Part shown: one piece after another, positions 25,375 to 34,278 of the stretch
How positions within the stretch are numbered: the first letter of the stretch is position 1
Layout of the letters: every line of letters begins with the position of its first letter
Assembly (NCBI GenBank): GCA_020832345.1
Contig: JAFIEY010000006.1
Span: 1 to 64,000, forward strand
DNA from: Cryomorphaceae bacterium
Lineage (GTDB): Bacteria; Bacteroidota; Bacteroidia; Flavobacteriales; Schleiferiaceae
Length of the DNA stretch: 64,000 nt
Direction: 5' to 3'
Notes under the pieces: model-generated
Database searches by the model: none
Seen by the model: only the letters and a program-made list of their open reading frames with translations
Told to the model about the DNA's origin: nothing
Made by a program: the position numbers and the translations under genes

Positions 25375-25423
25375 AGATTCAAAGAAACTCGCCTTTGGCG
25401 TTTTCTAGCAAAAACTTCGCTGT

Positions 25424-26878
25424 TTAATAATAACGCTTGCGTCTTACCTGAGCGATATATTTAGATAAGCGAATGACCTGACGACTGTATCCGTATTCGT
25501 TATCGTACCATACATAAAGCACTACGCTTTTTTTGTCTGGTGAAACCAAGGTGGCTTTGCTGTCGAAAACGGAAGGACAAGGATTGCCAATAATGTCGCT
25601 AGAGACCAATTCATTGGAAATTGAATAGTTGATTTGCTCAACAAGGTCTCCGGCAAGTGCGGCTTCTTTCATCACTTGATTTACTTCTTCAATGCTGGTT
25701 TCTTTACCTACCTGAAGGTTTAGAATGGCCAGAGAACCGTTGGGTACGGGAACTCGAATGGCGTTGGATGTAAGTTTGTCGGTAACTTCGGGAAGGGCCT
25801 TGGCGGCGGCTTTTCCGGCTCCGGTTTCTGTGATGACCATGTTTAATGCAGCGGAACGACCACGACGGTATTTCTTGTGCATATTGTCCACCAAATTTTG
25901 GTCGTTGGTATATGCGTGAACCGTTTCGATGTGACCTTTTTCCAAACCGAGTTTATCGCAAACGACTTTAAGAATGGGTACAATTGCGTTGGTGGTACAA
26001 GAAGCTGCTGAAAAAATATCCTCAATATTAGGATCGAAGGCTTTTTGGTTTACACCATGCACGATGTTGGGTATTTCCTTACCGGGTGCAGTGAGCAATA
26101 CTTTGTGTACACCTTTTGCTTTGAGGTGACGACTCAGAGCCGCACGATCGGTAAATACACCGGTGTTGTCGAGAATTAACGCGTTATCGATACCAAATTT
26201 GGTGTAGTCAACATCTTCGGGATTGTTTGCGCCAATCATATAGATGGGACGACCATTAATAACGATGGCGTTTTGGGCGACATCCGCCTCTACGCTTCCG
26301 GGAAATGCGCCGTGAACGGAATCCACACGAAGGAGTGATGCACGTTTTTCAAGCGTTTCGGGATTGTTGTCGCGGGTAACGATGGCACGCAATCTAAGTT
26401 GCTCACCGCGGCCTTCTTGGATGATGAGTTCGCGGGCCAAAAGACGACCAATGCGTCCAAATCCGTAAAGAACAACGTCTTTAGGCGTAGAGTTTTCTCT
26501 TTTGTCTTCACCGATAAAATCAGATAGTTTGTTAGTTAGGAATTCAATTTCACTTTCGAAATTATCTTTTTCATTCCCCCATTCGTAAACAATTCTACCG
26601 ATGTCCATACGTGCAGGACAAAGATCCATTTCGCTGAGTAAGATGGCAAATCGAGAGGTGTCTTCGATAGCGATGGGTTTCTCTACGACCTTTTCGGCGT
26701 AATCGTGGTGACTTAAAACCTCACTGGTTTTGGTGTCGAAAAGTTTTTTGCGAAACAAAACCAATTCGATGCCCTTTTCGTACCATAAAGTTTGCGTGGC
26801 TCTAATTAATTCGGTCGCATTTTTTTCGGCCTGAATTTGTTTGTCCAGATGCGATTGATAGTTGGATGCAGCTGTCAT
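25424..26878 (-). CDS. Glyceraldehyde-3-phosphate dehydrogenase, long form
   Basis: A 484-residue protein. Residues 1 to about 130 are an N-terminal helical extension; the NAD(P) fold follows with YGFGRIGR at 138-145, the catalytic SAASCTTNA with Cys294 and a C-terminal WYDNEYGYS. Ordinary GAPDH has about 335 residues; this longer form is common in Bacteroidota. It interconverts glyceraldehyde-3-phosphate and 1,3-bisphosphoglycerate. With fbp and pckA in the same window a gluconeogenic role is plausible. Confidence 0.95.
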   Translation of the reverse strand: MTAASNYQSHLDKQIQAEKNATELIRATQTLWYEKGIELVLFRKKLFDTKTSEVLSHHDYAEKVVEKPIAIEDTSRFAILLSEMDLCPARMDIGRIVYEWGNEKDNFESEIEFLTNKLSDFIGEDKRENSTPKDVVLYGFGRIGRLLARELIIQEGRGEQLRLRAIVTRDNNPETLEKRASLLRVDSVHGAFPGSVEADVAQNAIVINGRPIYMIGANNPEDVDYTKFGIDNALILDNTGVFTDRAALSRHLKAKGVHKVLLTAPGKEIPNIVHGVNQKAFDPNIEDIFSAASCTTNAIVPILKVVCDKLGLEKGHIETVHAYTNDQNLVDNMHKKYRRGRSAALNMVITETGAGKAAAKALPEVTDKLTSNAIRVPVPNGSLAILNLQVGKETSIEEVNQVMKEAALAGDLVEQINYSISNELVSSDIIGNPCPSVFDSKATLVSPDKKSVVLYVWYDNEYGYSRQVIRLSKYIAQVRRKRYY

Positions 26879-26924
26879 GAAATAAGTGATTAAGTGGAAA
26901 AAATTGGGTTTTCAATTAACGGCG

Positions 26925-26932
26925 CGAAAGTA
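26925..26932 (-). promoter_or_regulatory. Possible -7 element ahead of GAPDH
   Basis: Minus-strand TACTTTCG followed by CGCC, one mismatch from TAnnTTTG, 46 bp upstream of the ATG. Confidence 0.45.
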
Positions 26933-27022
26933 AAGCAAAAGGATTGAATATTGTAAAAAAAGCATCAATACCCTTAATGGCAAAATTATTTGTTCGTATT
27001 ATTGTACCATAAATTAAACAAC

Positions 27023-27931
27023 TTGGCTTCTTACTATCAGGTTTTAGGTTTACCGGACTCGGCAACCGTACTCGAGGTCAAACGCGCTTACCGCTCTCTG
27101 GCTAGAAAATACCATCCTGACGTCAATCCCGACACGGATGCAAATGAAAAGTTTCAGCGCATTGAGGAGGCATACAGAATGATTATGTCCGGCAAGGGGC
27201 GAGCGACCCGATGGAATGCTTATGCCGAAGCTAAAAAAAGACAGGAGGAAAAAAAGAGGGCGGCTCAGCAAGAGAGAATACGCAGGGCTAGGGCTTTTGC
27301 GCAAAAACTCAAGGAACAACGCGAACAAAGTTATCTCGAAACCCTGAGAAGGGGCACTACGTGGTTGTTGACTTCTATCGTTATTTTGTTTACGTTTTAC
27401 ACCTTCGATAAATTTTATCAGTTGTTTAAAGTCAATGAAAACCCGTCGTACGCCTGGGGGGTAATCACCAACGCTAAAACGAGAAACGCAACTTTTGAGT
27501 TTTATGTAAATGGTGTTAAAATGGAAAACACCATTTACCTGAGAAAATCATTTACAGAGGTGGTGACCCCAAACGGTATGCCCCTGGAAGAAGGCCATGA
27601 GTTTCGGGTTAAGTACAATGCGGATTTCCCCGATTACAGTACACTCGATTTTACCCAATACACACCGGAGGTGGCACAACGATATATGGAAATGGTTTTT
27701 GCAAAAATGCGCCAGGCACCAAAGTTTAAGGATTTTAGTGAAGAAGCCCTCGTGTGTTTTATTGTCGAAATTTACCGGGAAATGGGCTCTGTGGGTTTGG
27801 CTAAGTTGTATTTTTTTAATGAACCATTGGTGGAAAACTGGCGATATAATGGTTTAAAGTTTGCCATGTTTAAAAAATCGGAACTTTATAAAAGATCAAA
27901 GCAAAGTTGTTTGGATAAATCGGTTGAGTAA
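27023..27931 (+). CDS. J-domain membrane protein
   Basis: A protein of 302 residues if started at the TTG giving MASYYQVLGL; another TTG lies 11 codons upstream and no ATG fits. Residues 3-65 form a J domain with HPD at 31-33, which stimulates the ATPase of DnaK. A charged helical linker, one membrane helix near 112-130 and a C-terminal domain of unknown type follow. It probably recruits DnaK to the inner membrane. It is followed by hisS after 29 bp. Confidence 0.85.
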   Translation: MASYYQVLGLPDSATVLEVKRAYRSLARKYHPDVNPDTDANEKFQRIEEAYRMIMSGKGRATRWNAYAEAKKRQEEKKRAAQQERIRRARAFAQKLKEQREQSYLETLRRGTTWLLTSIVILFTFYTFDKFYQLFKVNENPSYAWGVITNAKTRNATFEFYVNGVKMENTIYLRKSFTEVVTPNGMPLEEGHEFRVKYNADFPDYSTLDFTQYTPEVAQRYMEMVFAKMRQAPKFKDFSEEALVCFIVEIYREMGSVGLAKLYFFNEPLVENWRYNGLKFAMFKKSELYKRSKQSCLDKSVE

Positions 27932-27960
27932 CCCCATCTTTGTCGCTCAAAACTACGATT

Positions 27961-29301
27961 ATGTCAAAGGTCTCCATTGCTAAAGGTATGCGCGATTTTT
28001 CCGCGTTGGAAGTATCCCGTCGCCAATACATTATCGGGCAAATCAAACAGGTATTTGAAAATTATGCTTTTCAACCGCTGGAAACACCCAGCATGGAAAA
28101 CCTTTCTACCCTGACGGGAAAATACGGCGATGAAGGTGATAAACTTATTTTCCGGGTTTTAAAATCCGGGGACTTTCTAAAATCCGTGCCGGATAATCTA
28201 CCCAGAGACGCTCATAAATGGTCCCCTATGGTTTCTGATAAAGCACTTCGCTACGACCTTACAGTGCCTTTCGCCCGATATATCGCCACCAATCGGAACG
28301 ATATAAAATTGCCATTTAAACGATACCAAATCCAACCTGTTTGGCGAGCCGATCGTCCACAAAAAGGGAGGTTTCGAGAGTTTTATCAGTGCGATGCCGA
28401 TGTGGTGGGAAGCGATTCACTTTTTCAGGAAGTTGAACTTATGCTTATTTACGCAACGGTTTTCGAAAAGCTGGGATTAAAAGTCAATATCCGCATTAGT
28501 AGTCGGAGTGTGCTGAACGGTTTGGCAGCTTATGCCGGTGTCGCCGATAAGTTCTCGACCTTTTGCACCATTCTCGACAAGGTAGATAAAATAGGTGAAG
28601 CGGCAGTGATGCAGCAATGGATAGAAATGGGCGTAACTCCGGAAGCTGCGGATCAAATTAGAATAGCCATTGGTACCCGTGGCGAAAATGCTTTTGGGGC
28701 TATGGAAAAGTTTAGGGAGATGGATAAGGCCCTTGCGGATTTGCGATTTATCATCCAACAATTTGAAAACAATTTTTCCGGGAAAGCGTCTCTTATTTTC
28801 GATCCCTCGCTAGCCAGGGGATTGGATTATTATACCGGGGCCATTTTTGAGGTTGAATGTCCAGATGTCGCCATTGGTTCCATTGGTGGAGGAGGCCGCT
28901 ACGCTGATCTCACCGGAATTTTTGGTGTAAAAGACGTTCCCGGGGTGGGGATTTCCTTTGGATTGGATCGTATTTATTTGGCCCTGGAGGAGCGCAATCT
29001 TTTTCCTGTAGATGTAAACGATGGGCCACAGATTCTCGGTGTTAATTTTGGCGAAAAGGCAGATGTTAAAACCTTTGGATTAATTACCCAATTGCGTGAA
29101 AAGGGAATTCGGTCTGAATTTTATCCCCAAAAAGCCAAGCTCAAAAAACAACTCGATTATGCCAACCAACTCGATATTTCCTATGTACTGATGATGGGTG
29201 AAGAGGAGATGGCCAATAACTCCATCGTTCTAAAAAACATGCGTACCGGAGAACAAAAGGTTTTGCCGCAAGATGTGGCGGAGGTAATGAATGCCATTTA
29301 A
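27961..29301 (+). CDS. hisS: Histidyl-tRNA synthetase
   Basis: A 446-residue class II synthetase with motif 2 region FREFYQCDADVVG, the histidine motif RGLDYYTGAIFEV, RYDLTVPFAR and motif 3 GVGISFGLDRIY. A C-terminal anticodon-binding domain is present. The start at MSKVSIAKGMRDF matches the family; an upstream in-frame start adds seven residues. It charges tRNA-His. Confidence 0.96.
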   Translation: MSKVSIAKGMRDFSALEVSRRQYIIGQIKQVFENYAFQPLETPSMENLSTLTGKYGDEGDKLIFRVLKSGDFLKSVPDNLPRDAHKWSPMVSDKALRYDLTVPFARYIATNRNDIKLPFKRYQIQPVWRADRPQKGRFREFYQCDADVVGSDSLFQEVELMLIYATVFEKLGLKVNIRISSRSVLNGLAAYAGVADKFSTFCTILDKVDKIGEAAVMQQWIEMGVTPEAADQIRIAIGTRGENAFGAMEKFREMDKALADLRFIIQQFENNFSGKASLIFDPSLARGLDYYTGAIFEVECPDVAIGSIGGGGRYADLTGIFGVKDVPGVGISFGLDRIYLALEERNLFPVDVNDGPQILGVNFGEKADVKTFGLITQLREKGIRSEFYPQKAKLKKQLDYANQLDISYVLMMGEEEMANNSIVLKNMRTGEQKVLPQDVAEVMNAI

Positions 29302-29349
29302 TTTATGGTTTGTAGGCATTTGCAATTTAATTAAAAAAAGTGAAGGTAA

Positions 29350-29991
29350 ATGGGAATTAAAACGAGTTTTAAGTTCAATTACAAGGCGGGTAATATTGAG
29401 TCCGGCCCAATAATGGTCATGCTGCACGGATACGGAAGTCATGAAAATGATTTATTTGGATTTGCACCTGAACTTCCAGATCATTTTACCATATACAGTT
29501 TACGCGCACCCATTCCTATGGGTTTTGGTGGTCACTGTTGGTATCAAATTGATTTTGAAGCTACCGAGTCCGAAAACCGCAGCGACGACAAACAAGCGAA
29601 GGCTTCAAGGGATTTGATCATTGAATTTTTGGAAGAAGTAAAAAACCACCACGGCGGTGAACGGAAAGTTTTTCTAATGGGATTCAGTCAGGGATGTATT
29701 TTGAGTTATGCCGTGGCCTTTAGTCGTCCTGATTTAGTCGATAAGGTGTTGGCTTTGAGCGGTTACATTCACACGCCCATTTTACCAGAAAAAACGAAAT
29801 ACGAAGCCCTCAAGCACATAGAGTTTTATGTCGCTCACGGCGCATTAGACCCGGTGTTGCCAGTAGAGTGGGCACGTAAAAGTGTCGCCTTTTTAGAGGC
29901 AAATAAAATAAACCATCAATATCGCGAGTATCCGATTGGGCATGGAATTGATGCGGCTGGTTTTCATGATCTTAAAAAATTTCTTGAGTGA
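29350..29991 (+). CDS. Serine esterase (phospholipase/carboxylesterase family)
   Basis: A 213-residue alpha/beta hydrolase with nucleophile motif GFSQG (Ser113), acid Asp167 in GALDPVLP and His198 in GHG, plus an HGYGSHE oxyanion strand. It is a small cytosolic carboxylesterase of unknown substrate. It lies 48 bp after hisS. Confidence 0.9.
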   Translation: MGIKTSFKFNYKAGNIESGPIMVMLHGYGSHENDLFGFAPELPDHFTIYSLRAPIPMGFGGHCWYQIDFEATESENRSDDKQAKASRDLIIEFLEEVKNHHGGERKVFLMGFSQGCILSYAVAFSRPDLVDKVLALSGYIHTPILPEKTKYEALKHIEFYVAHGALDPVLPVEWARKSVAFLEANKINHQYREYPIGHGIDAAGFHDLKKFLE

Positions 29992-30093
29992 ATCGGTATT
30001 TGATTTAGACAGAAGGTTTTGTTTGAAAAATATTGTAAAAAGCATTTTTTTCGCTTCGTTTACGTTTATAGAAATTGAATCGTATTTAATTGT

Positions 30094-30139
30094 TGAGTCT
30101 GATCTAAATAGTCCCTTTCTGCCAAAATCTTCCTTGTCG
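30094..30139 (+). repeat. TGAGTC repeat copy E (truncated)
   Basis: Only the first 46 bp of the element remain (TGAGTCTGATCTAAATAG through CTTCCTTGTCG); the sequence then departs from the consensus. Two arm changes show decay. It lies 102 bp after the esterase stop. Confidence 0.8.
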
Positions 30140-30274
30140 GTAATTAACACTCAGTGAATAATATTGCGCTTTCTTGTAAAGTCTTTAAAAGTAAAAATTG
30201 AATTTTCCTTTGCACATTTTTAGACAAACGCCCAGTATTTTTGGACTTTCAAACCAAACATCAATGATTGTAAT

Positions 30275-30895
30275 ATGAAGAATCGTTTAGCGCTTGTGTT
30301 TTTTGTGGTCGGTTGTTCGCTCGCTGCACAAAATCAACAATATGTGGAAAAAAGCCCCGACGGTAGTGTGACTGTACTCGGACAGTTAGTTGACGGACAA
30401 CGCGATGGTTTGTTCCTGGAAATTAACGAAAGGGGACAGGTTATTAAACAATTGACATATAAAAATGGGAAATTAAACGGTGTTAGCTTGCTTTATGAAC
30501 CCAATGGCCGACTAAAGGAACGTATCACTTATAAAGATGATGTGCAGCATGGCAGCTACGAAAGGTTTGCGCCCAACGGCAAAGTTGTAGAGGAAGGGGA
30601 ATATGTGGACGGAAAACGCCATGGCCGATATGTCTGGTATTTTGACTCCGGAAAATTGGCCACCGAATACTTCTATGTGCACGGGCAAATTGAAGGTACC
30701 ATAACTTCCTATGATAAAGATGGAAATATCCGCACTATAATGAATTTTTCCGATTCAAAACTTCACGGTGATTATCAGGAATTTTATACCGATGGAAATG
30801 TAAAACTTCAGGGAAAATATAAAAAAGGAGAAAAAACTGGTACATGGAAGAACTTTGATCGGGAAGGAAAGGTTACTTCCAAAGAAAAATATTAA
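30275..30895 (+). CDS. YwqK-family MORN-repeat exported protein
   Basis: A 206-residue protein with a signal peptide ending near residue 19 and about seven repeats of the MORN_2 type (for example YKNGKLNGVSLLYEPNG, GKRHGRYVWYFDSGK). Databases often label this family as YwqK antitoxin, but an exported single protein with no toxin partner does not support that. Its stop lies 1 bp before crtD. Confidence 0.8.
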   Translation: MKNRLALVFFVVGCSLAAQNQQYVEKSPDGSVTVLGQLVDGQRDGLFLEINERGQVIKQLTYKNGKLNGVSLLYEPNGRLKERITYKDDVQHGSYERFAPNGKVVEEGEYVDGKRHGRYVWYFDSGKLATEYFYVHGQIEGTITSYDKDGNIRTIMNFSDSKLHGDYQEFYTDGNVKLQGKYKKGEKTGTWKNFDREGKVTSKEKY

Positions 30896-30896
30896 A

Positions 30897-32378
30897 ATGC
30901 CATCCAAACCACCACGTCATGCCGTCATTGTAGGTGCAGGTATAGCAGGACTTGCTACTGCCATTAGATTGAAGACTAAAGGCTATGCGGTGGAGGTTTT
31001 TGAAAGCGCCCATCAACCGGGTGGAAAAATGGGAATCATGGAAATGAACGGATTCCGATTCGATACAGGCCCTTCGTTATTTACCCTGCCCAAGCTGGTA
31101 GATGAGGTGATTGCCGATGCCGGTTTAATTCCGGGAAATTATTTGAAATACACCAAACATCCCACCGCTTGTCGGTATTTCTGGGAAGATGGTACTCGAT
31201 TATTTGCCGAGGGTACGCCAAATGAATTTGCCAAAAAGGCATCGGAAGTTTTAGGCGATGCTCCGGAAAACATTCAAAAATACTTTGTGGAAGCGGGGAA
31301 AATGTACGACCTCACCAAAGGGGTTTTTCTTCAACGCTCCTTACATCGGTGGCAAACCTATTTCACTCGTGTTGTTTGGCGGGCAATTCCCAAACTACCT
31401 ACCCTCGGACTATTTTCTACCCTGCACGAAAGAAACGCCAAAAGGTTTTCCGGAAGTCCCAAGCTGATTCAACTCTTCGACCGCTTTGCAACTTACAATG
31501 GTTCGAGTCCCTATCTTACCCCGGGAATTATGCAGATGATTTGCCATTTGGAACACAATATTGGGACATATTATCCCGAAGGGGGGATGCACAGTATTGC
31601 AAGAGCACTCCATCGGGCAGGTGAGGATTTGGGCGTGAAATATCATTTTGGTTTGCCCGTGAAAACCATTGCTGTGAAAAACGGTTGCGCATCCGGTGTG
31701 GTGGTGGGGGAGAAGTTTCATGCAGCAGATGTGGTGGTCAGCAATGTAGATGTGCGCAGTACCTACAAACATCTTTTGCCCCAACTTAAAATGCCGAAAA
31801 ATGTACAGCGGCAAAAACCCAGCAGCTCGGCCATTATTTTTTACTGGGGCATCAGGGGACAGTTTTCGGAGCTCGACCTGCACAATATCTTTTTCACGGA
31901 AAATTACGAAGCAGAATTTACGTCTATTTTTACCGTAAAAGACCTTTATGAAGATCCGACTGTTTATTTGAATATCACCTCGAAATTGAGTCCTCAGGAT
32001 GCACCCAACGGATGTGAAAATTGGTTTGTGATGGTAAACGCCCCGGCAGATGAAGGCCAGGATTGGGAGACTCTCGTGGCGCTGACCAGAAAACGGGTAC
32101 TCGAAAAACTCGGCAGGATGCTCGGCAAGGATATTTCGGCCATGATTACAGTGGAAGATGTTTTGACCCCGCCGAAAATTGAACGGCAGACGGCATCTCA
32201 GGGTGGCGCTTTGTATGGCAGTTCATCGAATGAGCGCATGGCCGCGTTTTTACGACATGCTAATTTCAGCCGAAAAATCCCCGGACTTTTTTTCTGTGGG
32301 GGCAGTGTGCATCCAGGTGGTGGAATACCCTTGTGCCTTCTGTCTGCCAAAATAACTTCCGAATTGATTTCCATTTGA
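30897..32378 (+). CDS. crtD: Carotenoid desaturase, CrtD type
   Basis: A 493-residue FAD-dependent amine-oxidase-fold protein with the N-terminal GAGIAGLATAIRL and a C-terminal FCGGSVHPGGGIPLCL, as in CrtI-type desaturases. The opening and the block FRFDTGPSLFTLP look closer to 1-hydroxycarotenoid 3,4-desaturases (CrtD) than to phytoene desaturase. The following CruF gene supports CrtD. Phytoene desaturase remains the main alternative. Confidence 0.8.
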   Translation: MPSKPPRHAVIVGAGIAGLATAIRLKTKGYAVEVFESAHQPGGKMGIMEMNGFRFDTGPSLFTLPKLVDEVIADAGLIPGNYLKYTKHPTACRYFWEDGTRLFAEGTPNEFAKKASEVLGDAPENIQKYFVEAGKMYDLTKGVFLQRSLHRWQTYFTRVVWRAIPKLPTLGLFSTLHERNAKRFSGSPKLIQLFDRFATYNGSSPYLTPGIMQMICHLEHNIGTYYPEGGMHSIARALHRAGEDLGVKYHFGLPVKTIAVKNGCASGVVVGEKFHAADVVVSNVDVRSTYKHLLPQLKMPKNVQRQKPSSSAIIFYWGIRGQFSELDLHNIFFTENYEAEFTSIFTVKDLYEDPTVYLNITSKLSPQDAPNGCENWFVMVNAPADEGQDWETLVALTRKRVLEKLGRMLGKDISAMITVEDVLTPPKIERQTASQGGALYGSSSNERMAAFLRHANFSRKIPGLFFCGGSVHPGGGIPLCLLSAKITSELISI

Positions 32379-32379
32379 T

Positions 32380-33060
32380 ATGAAAAATTTAACCCGTCAA
32401 CAACTGAAGTTGGGCATTTTAATCATCCTGCATTTGGTGGGCTTGATCGGCTTGTCCATTGAGATGTTTCGTTCCCTCTTTGTCGGTTTGAGTTCGGTAA
32501 ATTTACTTTTGACAGCCGCAATGATTTTTGACGAATTACAAAATCCGGATGAAAGTGATCGCTTGCGGGTGGGGGAGACCAAAGACGAAAACTGGTTGCG
32601 ACCATTTGTTGCGCTGTCGGGATTATTCGTCGCCGGAATGGGGATTGAAATTTTGGGTGTACAAACGGGGTTTCCCTTTGGAGAATATCAATACGGTACC
32701 GTTTTGGGCCCGCGAATTGCCGGTGTTTCGGTTATCATTGGTTTGAATTGGTTTTACTTGGTGGTTTGTGCGGTAGCCGTTACGAGGTATTTGACCAAAA
32801 ATAAATGGTTGACTCTATTGATTGCTCCTGCTATTTTGACGGGACTGGATTTCCTCATCGAACCGGTGGCCATTTCCATGGAATATTGGGCGTGGGTTGA
32901 GACCACGGTACCTTTATCAAACTATTTTGCTTGGTTTATTGTTTCTATTCCAATGGTATTATTTTACCTCAAAATGGCGCCGGTAATTCCAGTAAAGTTT
33001 CCTGCACAAGTTTTGGCTTTGCAGACTGTATTTTTTGTAGTTTTGAACTTTCTAATTTAA
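32380..33060 (+). CDS. cruF: Carotenoid biosynthesis protein, CruF-like 1,2-hydratase
   Basis: A 226-residue membrane protein with about seven helices and the DUF422/CruF pattern, including GFPFGEYQYGTVLGPRIAGV. CruF adds water across the 1,2 double bond of the acyclic carotenoid end, giving the 1-hydroxy group that CrtD then needs. It lies 1 bp after crtD and 6 bp before crtZ. Confidence 0.85.
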   Translation: MKNLTRQQLKLGILIILHLVGLIGLSIEMFRSLFVGLSSVNLLLTAAMIFDELQNPDESDRLRVGETKDENWLRPFVALSGLFVAGMGIEILGVQTGFPFGEYQYGTVLGPRIAGVSVIIGLNWFYLVVCAVAVTRYLTKNKWLTLLIAPAILTGLDFLIEPVAISMEYWAWVETTVPLSNYFAWFIVSIPMVLFYLKMAPVIPVKFPAQVLALQTVFFVVLNFLI

Positions 33061-33066
33061 ATCGAT

Positions 33067-33576
33067 ATGTGGTTCTGGTATATTGCCATAGTTTTGGTCA
33101 CTTTTGTGGGGATGGAGTTCGTCGCCTGGGCAACGCACCGCTACGTTATGCACGGATTTCTTTGGGTGCTTCACGAGGATCATCATGTGAAAGACCCGGA
33201 ATCTAAATTGGAAAAAAACGACTCATTTTTTCTGATATTTGCCATTCCATCATGGCTTTGCATTATGTTGGGTTTGATGTTTGCCAATTATTATGTCGTC
33301 AGCATTGGCGCTGGAATTGCAGTTTACGGGTTGGCGTACTTTGTTGTTCATGAGGTGTTTATTCACCAGCGCATCCGATGGTTGCCCAAAGTAGATTCGC
33401 TCTATTGGCGGGCTGTTCGTCGTGCGCACAAAATGCACCATCGTCACCTTTCCAAAGAAGATGGCGAGAGTTTCGGAATGTTATTTATTCATCCAAAGTA
33501 TATCAAACAAGAGTTGGAGGCAGAAAAGCGCGGTCAGACAACTTCTGTTAAAGTTAAAGCTCATGCTCGAAACTGA
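33067..33576 (+). CDS. crtZ: Beta-carotene hydroxylase CrtZ
   Basis: A 169-residue membrane di-iron hydroxylase with the histidine boxes HRYVMH (24-29), HEDHH (36-40), HEVFIHQR and HKMHHRH. It adds 3-hydroxyl groups to beta-ionone rings. It overlaps the lycopene cyclase gene by 14 bp. Confidence 0.92.
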   Translation: MWFWYIAIVLVTFVGMEFVAWATHRYVMHGFLWVLHEDHHVKDPESKLEKNDSFFLIFAIPSWLCIMLGLMFANYYVVSIGAGIAVYGLAYFVVHEVFIHQRIRWLPKVDSLYWRAVRRAHKMHHRHLSKEDGESFGMLFIHPKYIKQELEAEKRGQTTSVKVKAHARN

Positions 33577-34276
33577 GTTCCTCTACCTCGCCATAAATAT
33601 TTTTACGATTTCAGTTCCCCTTATTCGCGGATTTGAGCCCCGCATCCAATTTGCTAGGAGCTTTGTTCATCTCCTGCCCGCCATCGCCATTGTAGGTGGG
33701 GTTTTCATTGTTTGGGATGCTTGGTTTACATATATGGGCGTTTGGGGTTTTACACAGGAATACCTCACTGGACTAAATTTAATCAACCTTCCCATTGAAG
33801 AGTGGTTGTTTTTTATCACAGTACCCACTGCCTGTGTTTTTATTTATCGGGTATTAAATTATTTTTGGCCAAAGCCTTTCATATCTGAAAAGGTAGCCTG
33901 GCAAATCAATATGTACTTGGCTTTTTTCGCGGTGGCCATGGCGGTTATGAATACTGAAAAATGGTACACCGGAATTAATTTTGGTTTATTGGCCATTTAC
34001 CTGTTTTATTTGCAGTACCTAAGAAAACCCACTTGGCTGCCCCATTTTTACCGGGCGTATTTGGTTGCCCTTGTGCCTTTTTTTATCGTCAATGGAATTC
34101 TGACTGGCACTGGATTGGAAACCCAGGTTGTTTGGTACAACGATGATCACAATTTGGGCATCCGAATGGTTACCATTCCTTTTGAAGATACTTTTTACGG
34201 TATGCTATTGGTTATGGGAGTTGTTGATCTTTACGAGCGTTTTTCAAACAACGCGTATCACAGTGTTAAAAATTGA
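33563..34276 (+). CDS. Fused lycopene cyclase (CrtYcd type)
   Basis: A 237-residue membrane protein starting at MLETEFLYLAI, inside the end of crtZ. It contains two copies of the lycopene cyclase domain: PIEEWLFF near residue 75 in the first and PFEDTFYG near 210 in the second. Such YcYd fusions form beta-ionone rings in flavobacteria, archaea and fungi. It may cyclise one or both ends; with CruF and CrtD acting on the other end the product would be monocyclic. Confidence 0.9.
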   Translation: MLETEFLYLAINIFTISVPLIRGFEPRIQFARSFVHLLPAIAIVGGVFIVWDAWFTYMGVWGFTQEYLTGLNLINLPIEEWLFFITVPTACVFIYRVLNYFWPKPFISEKVAWQINMYLAFFAVAMAVMNTEKWYTGINFGLLAIYLFYLQYLRKPTWLPHFYRAYLVALVPFFIVNGILTGTGLETQVVWYNDDHNLGIRMVTIPFEDTFYGMLLVMGVVDLYERFSNNAYHSVKN

Positions 34277-34278
34277 TT

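Noticed and set aside
30275-30895. YwqK-type antitoxin of a toxin-antitoxin pair
   Set aside because: The protein is exported and no small toxin gene is adjacent; the label comes from MORN_2 repeats only.
31410-31883. 157-codon frame antisense to crtD
   Set aside because: It lies inside a conserved desaturase in a tight operon and has no domain of its own.
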